A stretch of DNA of 62,372 bases from Desulfuromonadaceae bacterium (lineage in GTDB: Bacteria > Desulfobacterota > Desulfuromonadia > Geobacterales > Pseudopelobacteraceae). Location: positions 1-62,372 of the forward strand of contig JAQUIT010000021.1 in assembly GCA_028681335.1 (NCBI GenBank), written 5' to 3'. A program made the position numbers and the translations under genes. The notes beneath the pieces were generated by a model. It was not told where the DNA came from. It saw only the letters and a program-made list of their open reading frames with translations, and made no database searches. Below, one piece after another: positions 24,726 to 32,817 of the stretch. How positions within the stretch are numbered: the first letter of the stretch is position 1; every line of letters begins with the position of its first letter.

Positions 24726-25104
24726 GTGTAAGTAACTCCTCTTCGTATGAAATCAGTTTTTTTGCGATCTTCAACGCAGGGTAGAAATCAGTCTCAACAA
24801 TATACGCGCTTATCTGCGAAATCAAGTCCTTTGTGCTCGGTGCCGCCACAAGGACATCGCGGACAAGGTCCCAATACATCTGGGCAAGCTCTGATGTGAG
24901 GCCATCGCCGATGTACATCAATTGGACAACCAGATAGATTTTCCTGCAAGGCGATGTCGCTTCAGCTTCGGTCAGGATATCCTTTTCTCTAAGGAGTGGC
25001 ACCTTGTTCTCAATCAGCAGGTGGGCGACGGTATGACCGTTTTTAATAACGGCTCCGCCCACTATAACCCGTTCTTCAGGTTTCAACGTAAGTTTTAGCG
25101 GCAT
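24607..25104 (-). CDS. flbT: Flagellin post-transcriptional regulator FlbT
   Basis: 165 aa. FlbT family: LTLKPEERVIVGGAVIKNG at the start, VPLLREKDIL, AEATSPCRKIYLVVQLMY, then helices ending YYPALK-like (DFYPALKIAKKLISYEEELL). In Caulobacter FlbT binds the flagellin mRNA leader and destabilises it when assembly is blocked. The family normally ends near residue 125-140; here the frame runs on about 35 residues (SERNFERTGTGSIS...) through the beginning of flaF, giving a low-complexity tail with no family match. It starts 3 bp after the preceding unknown gene. Confidence 0.88.
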   Translation of the reverse strand: MPLKLTLKPEERVIVGGAVIKNGHTVAHLLIENKVPLLREKDILTEAEATSPCRKIYLVVQLMYIGDGLTSELAQMYWDLVRDVLVAAPSTKDLISQISAYIVETDFYPALKIAKKLISYEEELLTHATALGKCLHSDSERNFERTGTGSISTFQSGSHAEECQG

Positions 25105-25107
25105 AAT

Positions 25108-25740
25108 CTAGGATCTCATCACGGAATTGCTCATAGTTTCCTGCACTAACCCTATCTGCGAGGATATTGAATCAAGCTGCTTACTTGCAGCATAAACGTG
25201 TGAATCGGGCGCACCCTGCGGCAGCGAGGGGGTCTGTATTGCACCGCCAATACCACTGGTCAAGCCTTCCCAAAGGTGTTTTACTTTTTCATACATCGGC
25301 TGAGGCGGAGGCGGAGTCATCAGGCTCATAATCTGCTTTCGCAACGATGAGTACTGCATCAACTGATCAATCCGCTCTTTGCTATCAATCGAATATGGCG
25401 GATAGTTTTTTATTATCTTGTCCAGCGATGCCTTCATTTGTTCTGCGACAGCATTTGCAGCCGCAAGTCCTTCATTGGTCTGGCGCAGATTTGTCGCCAC
25501 CGAATTGAGGTAATCGGAGATATTGCCCATGTTTTGTAACGTATCGATGGTCTTTTGAGGGAGCTCAATCTTGATTGAAACTTTGTCACCCGCAATCGAC
25601 TGAACCGTATTTTCAGAACCCACTTTTTGGCCATCCTGCTGCTGAGCTGTTTTTTGCGCCAGCATCTGCTGAACCCCGGTTTGCTGCATTTGAATCGCTG
25701 TTGCCGCTGCCAGTCGCTGATCATTGCCTTCAATTCTCAT
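25108..25740 (-). CDS. Unknown protein in the flagellin operon
   Basis: 210 aa, no signal peptide or membrane segment. N-terminus rich in Gln (MQQTGVQQMLAQKTAQQQDGQ), then helical stretches (IDTLQNMGNISDYLNSVATNLRQ), a Pro cluster PPPPQP near residue 143, and a helical tail ending ETMSNSVMRS. No family recognised. Placed between flagellin and flbT with a GAGG ribosome site and tight coupling to flbT, so a flagellar role is likely: chaperone, hook-filament junction or regulator are possibilities. A hairpin lies between flagellin and this gene, so its level should be below that of flagellin. Confidence 0.7.
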   Translation of the reverse strand: MRIEGNDQRLAAATAIQMQQTGVQQMLAQKTAQQQDGQKVGSENTVQSIAGDKVSIKIELPQKTIDTLQNMGNISDYLNSVATNLRQTNEGLAAANAVAEQMKASLDKIIKNYPPYSIDSKERIDQLMQYSSLRKQIMSLMTPPPPQPMYEKVKHLWEGLTSGIGGAIQTPSLPQGAPDSHVYAASKQLDSISSQIGLVQETMSNSVMRS

Positions 25741-25771
25741 GGCCTGTTACCTCACTAATTTGAGATACACA

Positions 25772-25799
25772 AACGGGGAGAGGTCGCCCTCTCCCCGTT
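25772..25799 (-). terminator. Hairpin after the flagellin gene
   Basis: Perfect 11-bp stem AACGGGGAGAG / CTCTCCCCGTT with a six-base loop; on the minus strand it ends in TTTGTGT. The U-run is poor, so it may attenuate rather than fully stop transcription, or protect the flagellin mRNA 3' end. Confidence 0.7.
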
Positions 25800-25831
25800 C
25801 AGGAGTACTGCTTCATCTTCTTCAGTTAAGA

Positions 25832-26647
25832 CTAGAAGAGTCTGAGGACGGACTGGGCAGCCTGTGAAGACATGCTCAGAGCGGTTGTTCCCAAGGACTG
25901 ACGGGTCTGCAGCATCAGCATGTTGGCGCCTTCATTGTTCATGTCGGCCAGCGTCAGGTTGTCAGATCCGGTCTGCAAAGTTGAGATCATCTGGTCAGTA
26001 AAGCTCTGACGCGTAGTGATGATGTTCAGGTTGCCGGCCAGGTTTTTCGATTGCTTACGCAGTTCGTCAGTTGCCGTTTTAAGGTTTGCCTGGGCAGCGG
26101 TGATATCAGCAGAACCGTTCCAGTTATTGGTGGCGTTGTTGATAGTCAGGCCTGTGGCTGTAGCTGTGAAGGCATTAACGGTCAAAGAGGCAGATGCGTC
26201 TTCGTTGAAGTTGACGGTCAGGTTCTGGCCATTCAACAGGTTGGTACCACGGTAACCGGAGTCACTTGCAAGGCTTGTGATCTGGGTCTGGATTGTTGCA
26301 AACTGTGTCGCAAAGGAGGCACGGTCTGTCGTGCTGGTAGTACCCAAAGCAGCTTCGGCAATACCTTTAGCAGCGTCTACCAGGGCTGTGATGGCAGTGA
26401 TACCGGCATCGGCAGCCTTGACGTTCTGGATCGCCTCACCCATACCGTCTTTACGTGTCGAGAAGTCGGCAGCCCTGTTGTTTGCTGCCTGTGCAGCAAA
26501 AAAGTTTGTCGGGTTGTCGAGAGCACTGTTAACCTTCTTACCGGTTGAGAGTCGCTCCTGAGTACGGTCGATCATTTTGGATGTGTTTTGCAGCTGAAGG
26601 AGGTTACTACGCATACCTGCGGTTAATGAAACGTCTGACATTGCCAT
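25832..26647 (-). CDS. fliC: Flagellin, alphaproteobacterial type
   Basis: 271 aa. N-terminal D0/D1 has the pattern LLQLQNTSKMIDRTQERLSTGKKVNSALDNPTNFF, where K-V-N-S-A-L-D-N-P-x-N-F-F is typical of Caulobacter/rhizobial flagellins. C-terminal D0 ends in LQTRQSLGTTALSMSSQAAQSVLRLF. The central part is short, without a large D2/D3, and rich in Thr, Ser and Asn (TVNAFTATATGLTINNATNN), offering many hydroxyls for O-glycans. Filament subunit exported by the flagellar type III system. It has its own sigma28 promoter and is followed by a hairpin, an unknown gene, flbT and flaF; it ends the 33-kb glycosylation island. Confidence 0.95.
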   Translation of the reverse strand: MAMSDVSLTAGMRSNLLQLQNTSKMIDRTQERLSTGKKVNSALDNPTNFFAAQAANNRAADFSTRKDGMGEAIQNVKAADAGITAITALVDAAKGIAEAALGTTSTTDRASFATQFATIQTQITSLASDSGYRGTNLLNGQNLTVNFNEDASASLTVNAFTATATGLTINNATNNWNGSADITAAQANLKTATDELRKQSKNLAGNLNIITTRQSFTDQMISTLQTGSDNLTLADMNNEGANMLMLQTRQSLGTTALSMSSQAAQSVLRLF

Positions 26648-26673
26648 GATTTGTTACCCCTTTCTAGGTTTGT

Positions 26674-26693
26674 TAATGGTCTTCTGACCATTT
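26674..26693 (-). other. Stem-loop in the flagellin mRNA leader
   Basis: On the minus strand AATGGTC-AGAA-GACCATT folds as a 7-bp hairpin with a four-base loop (flanking T-A pairs extend it). It lies in the leader between the sigma28 promoter and the AAAGGGG ribosome site. A leader structure is where FlbT acts on flagellin mRNA in Caulobacter; that this hairpin is the FlbT target is inference. Confidence 0.55.
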
Positions 26694-26707
26694 AATCGTT
26701 AAGTTAT

Positions 26708-26734
26708 CTATCGTAAAGTCGGTCGGAAACTTTA
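26708..26734 (-). promoter_or_regulatory. Sigma28 (FliA) promoter of flagellin
   Basis: Minus strand TAAAGTTT (26727-26734), an 11-bp spacer and TACGATAG (26708-26715). The consensus is TAAAGTTT-N11-GCCGATAA: the -35 is perfect, the CGATA core of the -10 is present and the spacing is exact. The -35 overlaps the stop codon of the glycosyltransferase gene upstream. Confidence 0.85.
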
Positions 26735-29452
26735 ATTTTTTTTTCTTTCGGCAATAATTATTTTCAGTGCAGCGGTTATTGCATGTACTACCGACGCCCA
26801 GTCCCCCGGATTATCCTGCCGGAAAAGCCGTGCCGATGCATACCAGGGGCTGTCCGGCCGATCCAACTGCCAACGCCAGTCGGGTGAGTGTTTGAGCATT
26901 ATCCAGACCGGGACCCCCATCGCTCCGGCCAGATGAGCGACCGCCGTATCAATGGAAATCACCAGATCCATGTTGGCAATTACCGCGGCAGTTTCACCAA
27001 AATCCTGCAGCTGTTCACCCAGATCAGTAAGACAAGCATAGTCGCCGCTCTCAATGGCCTCTTCACCCAGCTGCAAACTGAAGTAGCGGACTCCTGGCAG
27101 CATCAAAGCCGTTTCCAGCGTGCTCAGTGCCATGGAGCGGTCGGCATTCAGCGGTGCCTTTCTACCACTCCATACCAGCCCGACACGCATATCGTTTCCG
27201 CTATGGCATATTCTTTCCTTCCAGAAGGCGCTTCTTGCCTTGTCCGCATGCAGATACCCCGCTGCCCCGGGAATATTTTCCAGACTGACGTCAAAAATAC
27301 GTGGCAAGCTCAGGAGGGGTATCTGGGCGTCTACCGGCGGCAGAGGCGTACCACGCACTACCAGCGCCTCAAGATCGACGTTCAATGCTCCCAAGGTTTT
27401 GAGGATGGACTCGTCCTGACATTCGAACACTACCGGTCCACCACATCGGGACGCCAGGGGGATAAAACGGGCAAACATGATGGTATCGCCGTAGACCTGC
27501 TCAGACTGAATCAGCAGCCGACGCCCGTTCAAGGAGCTCCCGTCCCACACCGGAATATTTTGGTGCGACAGAATGACAGGTGGGATCATGTCGAAGCGCC
27601 TCTCGAATCCCTGCCACCCATGGAGCAGATCCCCCAGCGCCATGACAACCAGTGAGCGGTTGAATATGATAGTTGCGTTGTCCGGGTCGTATTCGAGGGC
27701 ACGGTCATACCACGCCAGGGCCTCCTGCATCATGGAGCGTGATTTACTGACGTTGCCGAGGTTGTTGCAGATAACCGGGTTGCGCGGTTCAATGGCACAG
27801 GCAGACAGAAAGGCAGTCTCAGCACCATCCAGCTCTCCAAGTTCATGCAGAAGCAGCCCCTTCGAGTTGAGAAACCCCACATCTCCCGGCGTGATATCAA
27901 GGGCCGCTTCAAAACAAGAGACTGCAGCGGCAAACTCCCGGCGATCTTCATGCAGATGAGCCAATGCGATCCAGACCTCCAACAATCCGGGATTCAAAGT
28001 CGTCACCCGCTTGAAGCAGATAACAGCTTCTTCTGGTTGGTTCTTTTGAAGATGGTAGTTGCCGAGGTTTTGCCACGCTTCGACAAAACAGGGATCTGTG
28101 GCAACCACGCTGTATAGCTTTGCTATCGCCTCGTCGAGCTCTCCGGCACGGGCCAGGGTGTTTGCCATGTTGAAAATGACCGTACAGAACGTTGGCTGGA
28201 GAGTCAGCACCTTGTTATAGTACGCCAGCGCCTCCGGGTAGCGCCCCAGCCTGTCCAGCGTAGTCGCCAGACTGTTAAGCAAATCTGTACTGAGTGGCGA
28301 CCCAACGAGCAGCGAGCGATAGCACGCTTCTGCCTCTTCATAACATCCCGCTTCGAAAAAGTCGTCAGCCTTACCCCTCCCATGAGTTGTGACACACGCA
28401 AAGGAAGGGCAATTAGCGGCCGCCGCGGCAACCAGCCGCTCTGCAAGAGCGTGAAACCGCCGGGCTGCTTCGCTCCACGTCAGCATTGACATGTCTCGGG
28501 CCGCAGCTGCCCCTTTGACGGCTAACATATTCCTGTCGTGATAGGCAAGCTCCAGAAAGTCAAGGAGCTCTCCCACGGAAGGCTCAGGCCATATACCCGT
28601 TGCATGACCATTTGTTTTAGCGGTTACAGAATGGTAGCTTGAAAGACAGAGGGCGTTTTCTGGCGTAACGACGTCGGCATGTCCGGTCTGGTTCGAAGCT
28701 ATTGCGGTGCGTCCACAGGCCATATACTCGCACATGACCATATTGTTGCCCCCCTCGCAGCGATTGGGGAAAAGGCCGACATCGCTCTCAGCGTAAATCA
28801 GCGGCATCCTGGAATTGTCAAAAGGAGGATGGAGCAGAACGCGCTCTGGATCGAGACCGTTGCGGCGTATGGTATCGAAAAGAATATCAAAACAGGGACT
28901 GCTCTGTTCGACAAATTCGATCAACTGAGACTGCTCCATGGTTCTGATCGACGATGGCCACTGATTATGCCATGAACACGACAACCAGACATCCTTGTGT
29001 CGCTCCATAAAGAGCCGCATGGCGGCGATTACGATGTCCTGTCCCTTGCGGTACTCGAATTTTCCACCGGAGAACACAATGAAACGGCTGTCGTCTGAAC
29101 GGGGGAGCTGCAGGCAGAAAAGGGACGAATCGATACCCTGAAGGATGGTGCTTGTACGTTCCATGCCCCCGTTACGCAGATGCTGTTCGCACCAGCTCGA
29201 GCCGGCCACGACATGGTCCCATCGACCAGCAGCCTCAGCAATAAAGGGCCTGGCAAGCAGATCATGTTCAAAAAAACAGTAGCCAATGTTGATGCGGCTC
29301 CACGCCGTTTCATCAAACGGCATGAAATTGTGCCCGGTGATGCAGTGCAGGGTCACACCGTCAACCGGAGGCAGCTTGGCAATTTCAGCTTTGAGGTAGG
29401 TGCCGGCGACTCCCCAGCCATAAGCTGACCCAGTGGGCATCGAGACGTTCAT
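26732..29452 (-). CDS. GT4-TPR-GT9-like triple-domain glycosyltransferase
   Basis: 906 aa. Residues 1 to about 345 resemble a GT-B family 4 transferase (FSGGKFEYRKGQDI, then LFPNRCEGGNNMVMCEYMACGRTAIAS with the E-x7-E region). About 355-580 are TPRs (SLATTLDRLGRYPEALAYYNKVLTLQP). About 600-900 form a GT9-like domain (WDGSSLNGRRLLIQSEQVYGD, VGLVWSGRK, ISIDTAVAHLAGAMGVPV, SPDWRW) paralogous to the C-terminus of the 465-aa protein at 22918. Probably cytoplasmic, joining one sugar with the first domain and another with the last, or modifying a protein held by the TPRs. Last gene of the island; ATG overlaps the previous stop by 4 bp, and the stop codon is part of the flagellin promoter. Confidence 0.82.
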   Translation of the reverse strand: MNVSMPTGSAYGWGVAGTYLKAEIAKLPPVDGVTLHCITGHNFMPFDETAWSRINIGYCFFEHDLLARPFIAEAAGRWDHVVAGSSWCEQHLRNGGMERTSTILQGIDSSLFCLQLPRSDDSRFIVFSGGKFEYRKGQDIVIAAMRLFMERHKDVWLSCSWHNQWPSSIRTMEQSQLIEFVEQSSPCFDILFDTIRRNGLDPERVLLHPPFDNSRMPLIYAESDVGLFPNRCEGGNNMVMCEYMACGRTAIASNQTGHADVVTPENALCLSSYHSVTAKTNGHATGIWPEPSVGELLDFLELAYHDRNMLAVKGAAAARDMSMLTWSEAARRFHALAERLVAAAAANCPSFACVTTHGRGKADDFFEAGCYEEAEACYRSLLVGSPLSTDLLNSLATTLDRLGRYPEALAYYNKVLTLQPTFCTVIFNMANTLARAGELDEAIAKLYSVVATDPCFVEAWQNLGNYHLQKNQPEEAVICFKRVTTLNPGLLEVWIALAHLHEDRREFAAAVSCFEAALDITPGDVGFLNSKGLLLHELGELDGAETAFLSACAIEPRNPVICNNLGNVSKSRSMMQEALAWYDRALEYDPDNATIIFNRSLVVMALGDLLHGWQGFERRFDMIPPVILSHQNIPVWDGSSLNGRRLLIQSEQVYGDTIMFARFIPLASRCGGPVVFECQDESILKTLGALNVDLEALVVRGTPLPPVDAQIPLLSLPRIFDVSLENIPGAAGYLHADKARSAFWKERICHSGNDMRVGLVWSGRKAPLNADRSMALSTLETALMLPGVRYFSLQLGEEAIESGDYACLTDLGEQLQDFGETAAVIANMDLVISIDTAVAHLAGAMGVPVWIMLKHSPDWRWQLDRPDSPWYASARLFRQDNPGDWASVVHAITAALKIIIAERKKN

Positions 29453-31308
29453 TGCGAGCGGTGCCCTCGGACCGCATTATAGGATAATTTATAACAGGCT
29501 GACGTTAAAAAGTTTTCCAGAGCCCGGACACAGGTCACGTCACCATAGGCACGGTGTTTGTTCTCTGCCACCCTTGACGATACGGCGTTGCACCAATTCC
29601 TATCATTGCCCAGCCGTACAGCTATATCAATATAGTCCTGTTTGTCTGCGGCAATGGTTTCTTCAACCCCCATCATGCGCAATATTGCCGCAGCATGCCT
29701 CCCACGCATAAATTCTCCCGGCAGGGTAACAATCGGCTTATTAAAGGGAAGCGATTCAAATGTAGTGTTACCGCCTGCCCAACCGATACTGTCAAGAAAA
29801 ATGTCAGTCACTGCATTCATGGCGGCATAACCGGTGCCATTCAGGGGGGGGACAAAAACCACATGATCCGTTGATGAGAGCCCAAAACGTGCAAATGCAA
29901 TTCGCATACGTTCACTGAAACAATCCGCGTGGGATGCAGAAAACTTTATGAAAACGAATTTTGCCCGTTTCACCCGTGAGGCAATTGCCGGGAAGACATC
30001 ATCGTGTTGAGGCAGATACTTCATCAGGTTTTGACAACAGAGGTAACTAGTATCACCCTTTTCGACTCCCGGTATTGTAACCACGGGGAGATCTGCTGTA
30101 GTAGTCAACTGTTCGTAACAGATCGAAAGATTGGGGAGCCGAACGAGCTCTTCGGAGTAGTGCTTATCACCATCAGTTGGTTCCATCAGTTCGCTGCTCA
30201 GGAAGTAGTCCATGGTTGGCAACCCGGTGGTCTCCGGATGTCCCCAGGAAACGCACTGAACCGGCGCAAGTCTCAGCGCCGCAAGTTTAATGGTAGTGGG
30301 ATCCATGCCCAGACCTGGATAGATCAGCACATGGGGCTTGTGGCGGAGGATAGTCTCTGCCAGGACGGCGACATCAGTTTCGCAAACAAAAACATCTGAA
30401 AACGCCCGTGCTTCATCGGTTGCAGCATCGCAATCTGTACCGGCATAATAACCAAACAGCATAAACCTGTCGCGGTCGAGATATTTCATCCAGCCGCGGG
30501 TGACTATTTTCCATACCGAGTGATCGCGAAAATGGGCGGAAACGAATCCAATCCGGATTTTTTCGCCCGGCACCAGATGGCATTCCAAGTTCTGGAAGTC
30601 AGGAAACCTGGTTGCCATAATCCAGCAAAGCCATTCTCCGTACACCTTCTGTAATTCACGGTCATTACACCCCTGGTAAGGTAGAAAAAAATTTGACATC
30701 ATTCCAACAGCCTCTATGGCAGCCTCAATGTATGTCGGGTTGTCCAGGCGGGTGTTTCTGACCAAATTATCAAGGGCCCTGGCATAAGCACTACGTCCCG
30801 CTTCCAGCTCTTCGATGCTGGAAAACATATTGAGATGCATCATGCAGAGACACAGTCGGGCAGAAATATTTTCCGGATCAATCTCCAAGGCGCGGGTAAA
30901 GGATGACCTGGCTTCATCCCGTAATTCCGCTTCGACAGCTGCAACTCCAGACATAAGATGCAGGACAGACAGCTGTGGAGAGAGCCGTTGCCCTTGGCGG
31001 TAGAAATGTAATGCATCAAGTGGCTTTTTGAGGCGTTGCAGCGTTCGGGCAAGCATGATGGTGCAGGCTGCGTCCTGCGGGTCGATGGACAGCGCCTGGC
31101 GGAAACAATCGGCAGCACTGTCCAGTTGATCGAGGCTGAGAAGCACGTTACCGTATTCGTACAATAGGTCAATATCCGCAGGACAGGACTCAAGAGCACT
31201 CCGGTACAGTTCCGCCGCTTCAGCCTTCTTTCCGGCCGCGTTCAGCCCATTCGCCTCAGCCATCAATTCCGGCAGTTGCTGAACTGCAAAACACGATTTC
31301 ATGGGCAT
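29449..31308 (-). CDS. TPR + O-GlcNAc-transferase-like (GT41) protein
   Basis: 619 aa. TPRs occupy about residues 12-165 (AAELYRSALESCPADIDLLYEYGNVLLSL). The C-terminal GT41/SPINDLY-like domain (about 250-610) has IRIGFVSAHFRDHSVWKI, the HPHVLIYPGLGMDP and VQCVSWGHPETTGLPTMDYFLSSELMEP segments, VFVPPLNGTGY and GNTTFESLPFNKPIVTLPG. GT41 enzymes add GlcNAc or related sugars to Ser/Thr of proteins. One of three such genes in the island. It overlaps the radical SAM gene upstream by 10 bp and the GT4-TPR gene downstream by 4 bp, so it is tightly coupled to both. Confidence 0.85.
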   Translation of the reverse strand: MPMKSCFAVQQLPELMAEANGLNAAGKKAEAAELYRSALESCPADIDLLYEYGNVLLSLDQLDSAADCFRQALSIDPQDAACTIMLARTLQRLKKPLDALHFYRQGQRLSPQLSVLHLMSGVAAVEAELRDEARSSFTRALEIDPENISARLCLCMMHLNMFSSIEELEAGRSAYARALDNLVRNTRLDNPTYIEAAIEAVGMMSNFFLPYQGCNDRELQKVYGEWLCWIMATRFPDFQNLECHLVPGEKIRIGFVSAHFRDHSVWKIVTRGWMKYLDRDRFMLFGYYAGTDCDAATDEARAFSDVFVCETDVAVLAETILRHKPHVLIYPGLGMDPTTIKLAALRLAPVQCVSWGHPETTGLPTMDYFLSSELMEPTDGDKHYSEELVRLPNLSICYEQLTTTADLPVVTIPGVEKGDTSYLCCQNLMKYLPQHDDVFPAIASRVKRAKFVFIKFSASHADCFSERMRIAFARFGLSSTDHVVFVPPLNGTGYAAMNAVTDIFLDSIGWAGGNTTFESLPFNKPIVTLPGEFMRGRHAAAILRMMGVEETIAADKQDYIDIAVRLGNDRNWCNAVSSRVAENKHRAYGDVTCVRALENFLTSACYKLSYNAVRGHRSQ

Positions 31309-32192
31309 GAACTCCCACCAAGGACATACGGCTCAAGATAGCCTATTTTGTTCGATCTCAAGCCAAGGCCATAGCGAGCGGCAATTGTCCTGAAATAGTC
31401 ATCATCTTTGCGAAACTGGTTGATATGGAACTCCTCACCGACGATTCCGGCAGTGTAGATGGCAAAACGTCCGTGCCCCACCTTGGGAGATTTCAGCTCG
31501 GCCAACCGTTGCAGATTGCTGTAGCCGATATCATCGATTTCATCCGTATCCTTACGGGCCTTCAGCTTATAGGGCGCTCCGCAACGCGAGCAACTGCGCT
31601 CCATCTGCTCGACATAATCCTTCGGCGTCTTCTTCCACCACCCAGGCTCCACCGGCCAGCCGCCCGGCCCCTGAAAGACATAGTCAAAAGCGGCGGCCAC
31701 CTCACAGAAAAAGGCCCCTTTCGGAGTTATGGAGGCGCTCCAGCTGTTTTGAATCCAGCAGTGATCAATAAAGTACCACTTTGTGAACTCATCCAGGCGC
31801 AAGTCATCAGGTGATACAAGGATGGGACCATGGTACAGGTCCCCGTAAGTGTGGTCATTCAGCAGAACGTTACCAAATGTTTCGGCAATGACCGCTGCCA
31901 GCTGTTCCCTCCCTTTCGGCAGGGTTGTCCAGAGCCCGCAGCGCTCACGCGGAATGCGGCTCCGCAGGTAGCTGCACATCTCCTCGAACTGTGGATGAAT
32001 CAAGGGCTCACCCCCCATCATGCCTACCATCTTGGGAAAGTCCACCAGAGAGTCGACTGCATTTCTGAACTCATCCATAGTCATCATGAACGGCTTGGCG
32101 TGTCCTACCATGCGCGTGCAGTTAGAGCACTCGCAGACACAAGCATTGGTTATTTCAATCTGTATTGTATCCATATCCAACAAAGGTCTCAT
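31299..32192 (-). CDS. Radical SAM enzyme of unknown substrate
   Basis: 297 aa. Cluster motif C-x3-C-x2-C at Cys18, Cys22 and Cys25 (NACVCECSNCTRM), followed by a glycine-rich SAM-binding element MMGGEPLIHP, typical of radical SAM proteins with a TIM-barrel core. A later pair CSRCG (about residue 200) and other cysteines may form a partial auxiliary-cluster region. The substrate is unknown; in polysaccharide clusters radical SAM enzymes carry out deoxygenation, epimerisation or methylation of sugars, and others modify peptides. Overlaps the following GT41 gene by 10 bp, which indicates shared function. Confidence 0.8.
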   Translation of the reverse strand: MRPLLDMDTIQIEITNACVCECSNCTRMVGHAKPFMMTMDEFRNAVDSLVDFPKMVGMMGGEPLIHPQFEEMCSYLRSRIPRERCGLWTTLPKGREQLAAVIAETFGNVLLNDHTYGDLYHGPILVSPDDLRLDEFTKWYFIDHCWIQNSWSASITPKGAFFCEVAAAFDYVFQGPGGWPVEPGWWKKTPKDYVEQMERSCSRCGAPYKLKARKDTDEIDDIGYSNLQRLAELKSPKVGHGRFAIYTAGIVGEEFHINQFRKDDDYFRTIAARYGLGLRSNKIGYLEPYVLGGSSCP

Positions 32193-32232
32193 ATTATCCG
32201 CCTTTCATTTTGTTAGTCGCTACGTTATATGG

Positions 32233-32817
32233 TTATGCTTTTTTATTTACGACAAACAGTAGGCCGCGTTCGCAGCGCTCGTCGGCACGAGAACTCTGAG
32301 TAAAATGGAAATATGGTAGGCCAAGTTCCTTTACGCGTTCTTCAATACAGGACAAAGAAGGAAACCTATCATGGTTATTAGTGTCATGAAAATAGATGAA
32401 ACCATCCGGTTTAGTTATTCTAAAGTAGTCATCAACCCATGATCCACTGTCTTTGTGGTCACCATCCGAAACAACAAAATCGTACATACCGCTGGGGCAT
32501 TCAGCAATGAATTGCCGCTCCTCGACCGGCGCCAGAACCGTCACTCCCGCTTCGCGAAGCGAGGCGATTTCAGGAGGCTCAACGCCCTGCCAGTCAGCCC
32601 AGTTGTCGACACACGTCAGCACTCCGCACTGATTGTATCTAAGTGCCATGACGAGTCCGACCGTGAGCAGTGCCGTCCCGACTCCAACCTCCAGGACTTG
32701 CTGAGGTTTTTTAGCAACGAGTGAGCCGATTATGTGCAGGTAGTGACAGGTATCCATCCCGACATCCTGTTGACCCGCTCTGTCCAGTAAATCAAGATAG
32801 CTCTTGAGGTTATTCAT
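32233..32817 (-). CDS. SAM-dependent methyltransferase, class I
   Basis: 194 aa. Rossmann motif I QVLEVGVGTALLTVGL (about residues 40-55), then CVDNW and FVVSDGDHKDSGSWVDDYF (motif IV region with Asp-Gly-Asp-His), close to the Methyltransf_24 group found in surface-polysaccharide clusters. Likely O-methylates a sugar or lipid-linked glycan; the acceptor is unknown. Four-base overlap with the GT41 gene upstream. Confidence 0.8.
   Translation of the reverse strand: MNNLKSYLDLLDRAGQQDVGMDTCHYLHIIGSLVAKKPQQVLEVGVGTALLTVGLVMALRYNQCGVLTCVDNWADWQGVEPPEIASLREAGVTVLAPVEERQFIAECPSGMYDFVVSDGDHKDSGSWVDDYFRITKPDGFIYFHDTNNHDRFPSLSCIEERVKELGLPYFHFTQSSRADERCERGLLFVVNKKA

Noticed and set aside
26888..27655. 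255-codon plus-strand frame opposite the 906-aa glycosyltransferase gene
   Set aside because: Antisense shadow; the minus-strand protein has three recognisable domains throughout this region.
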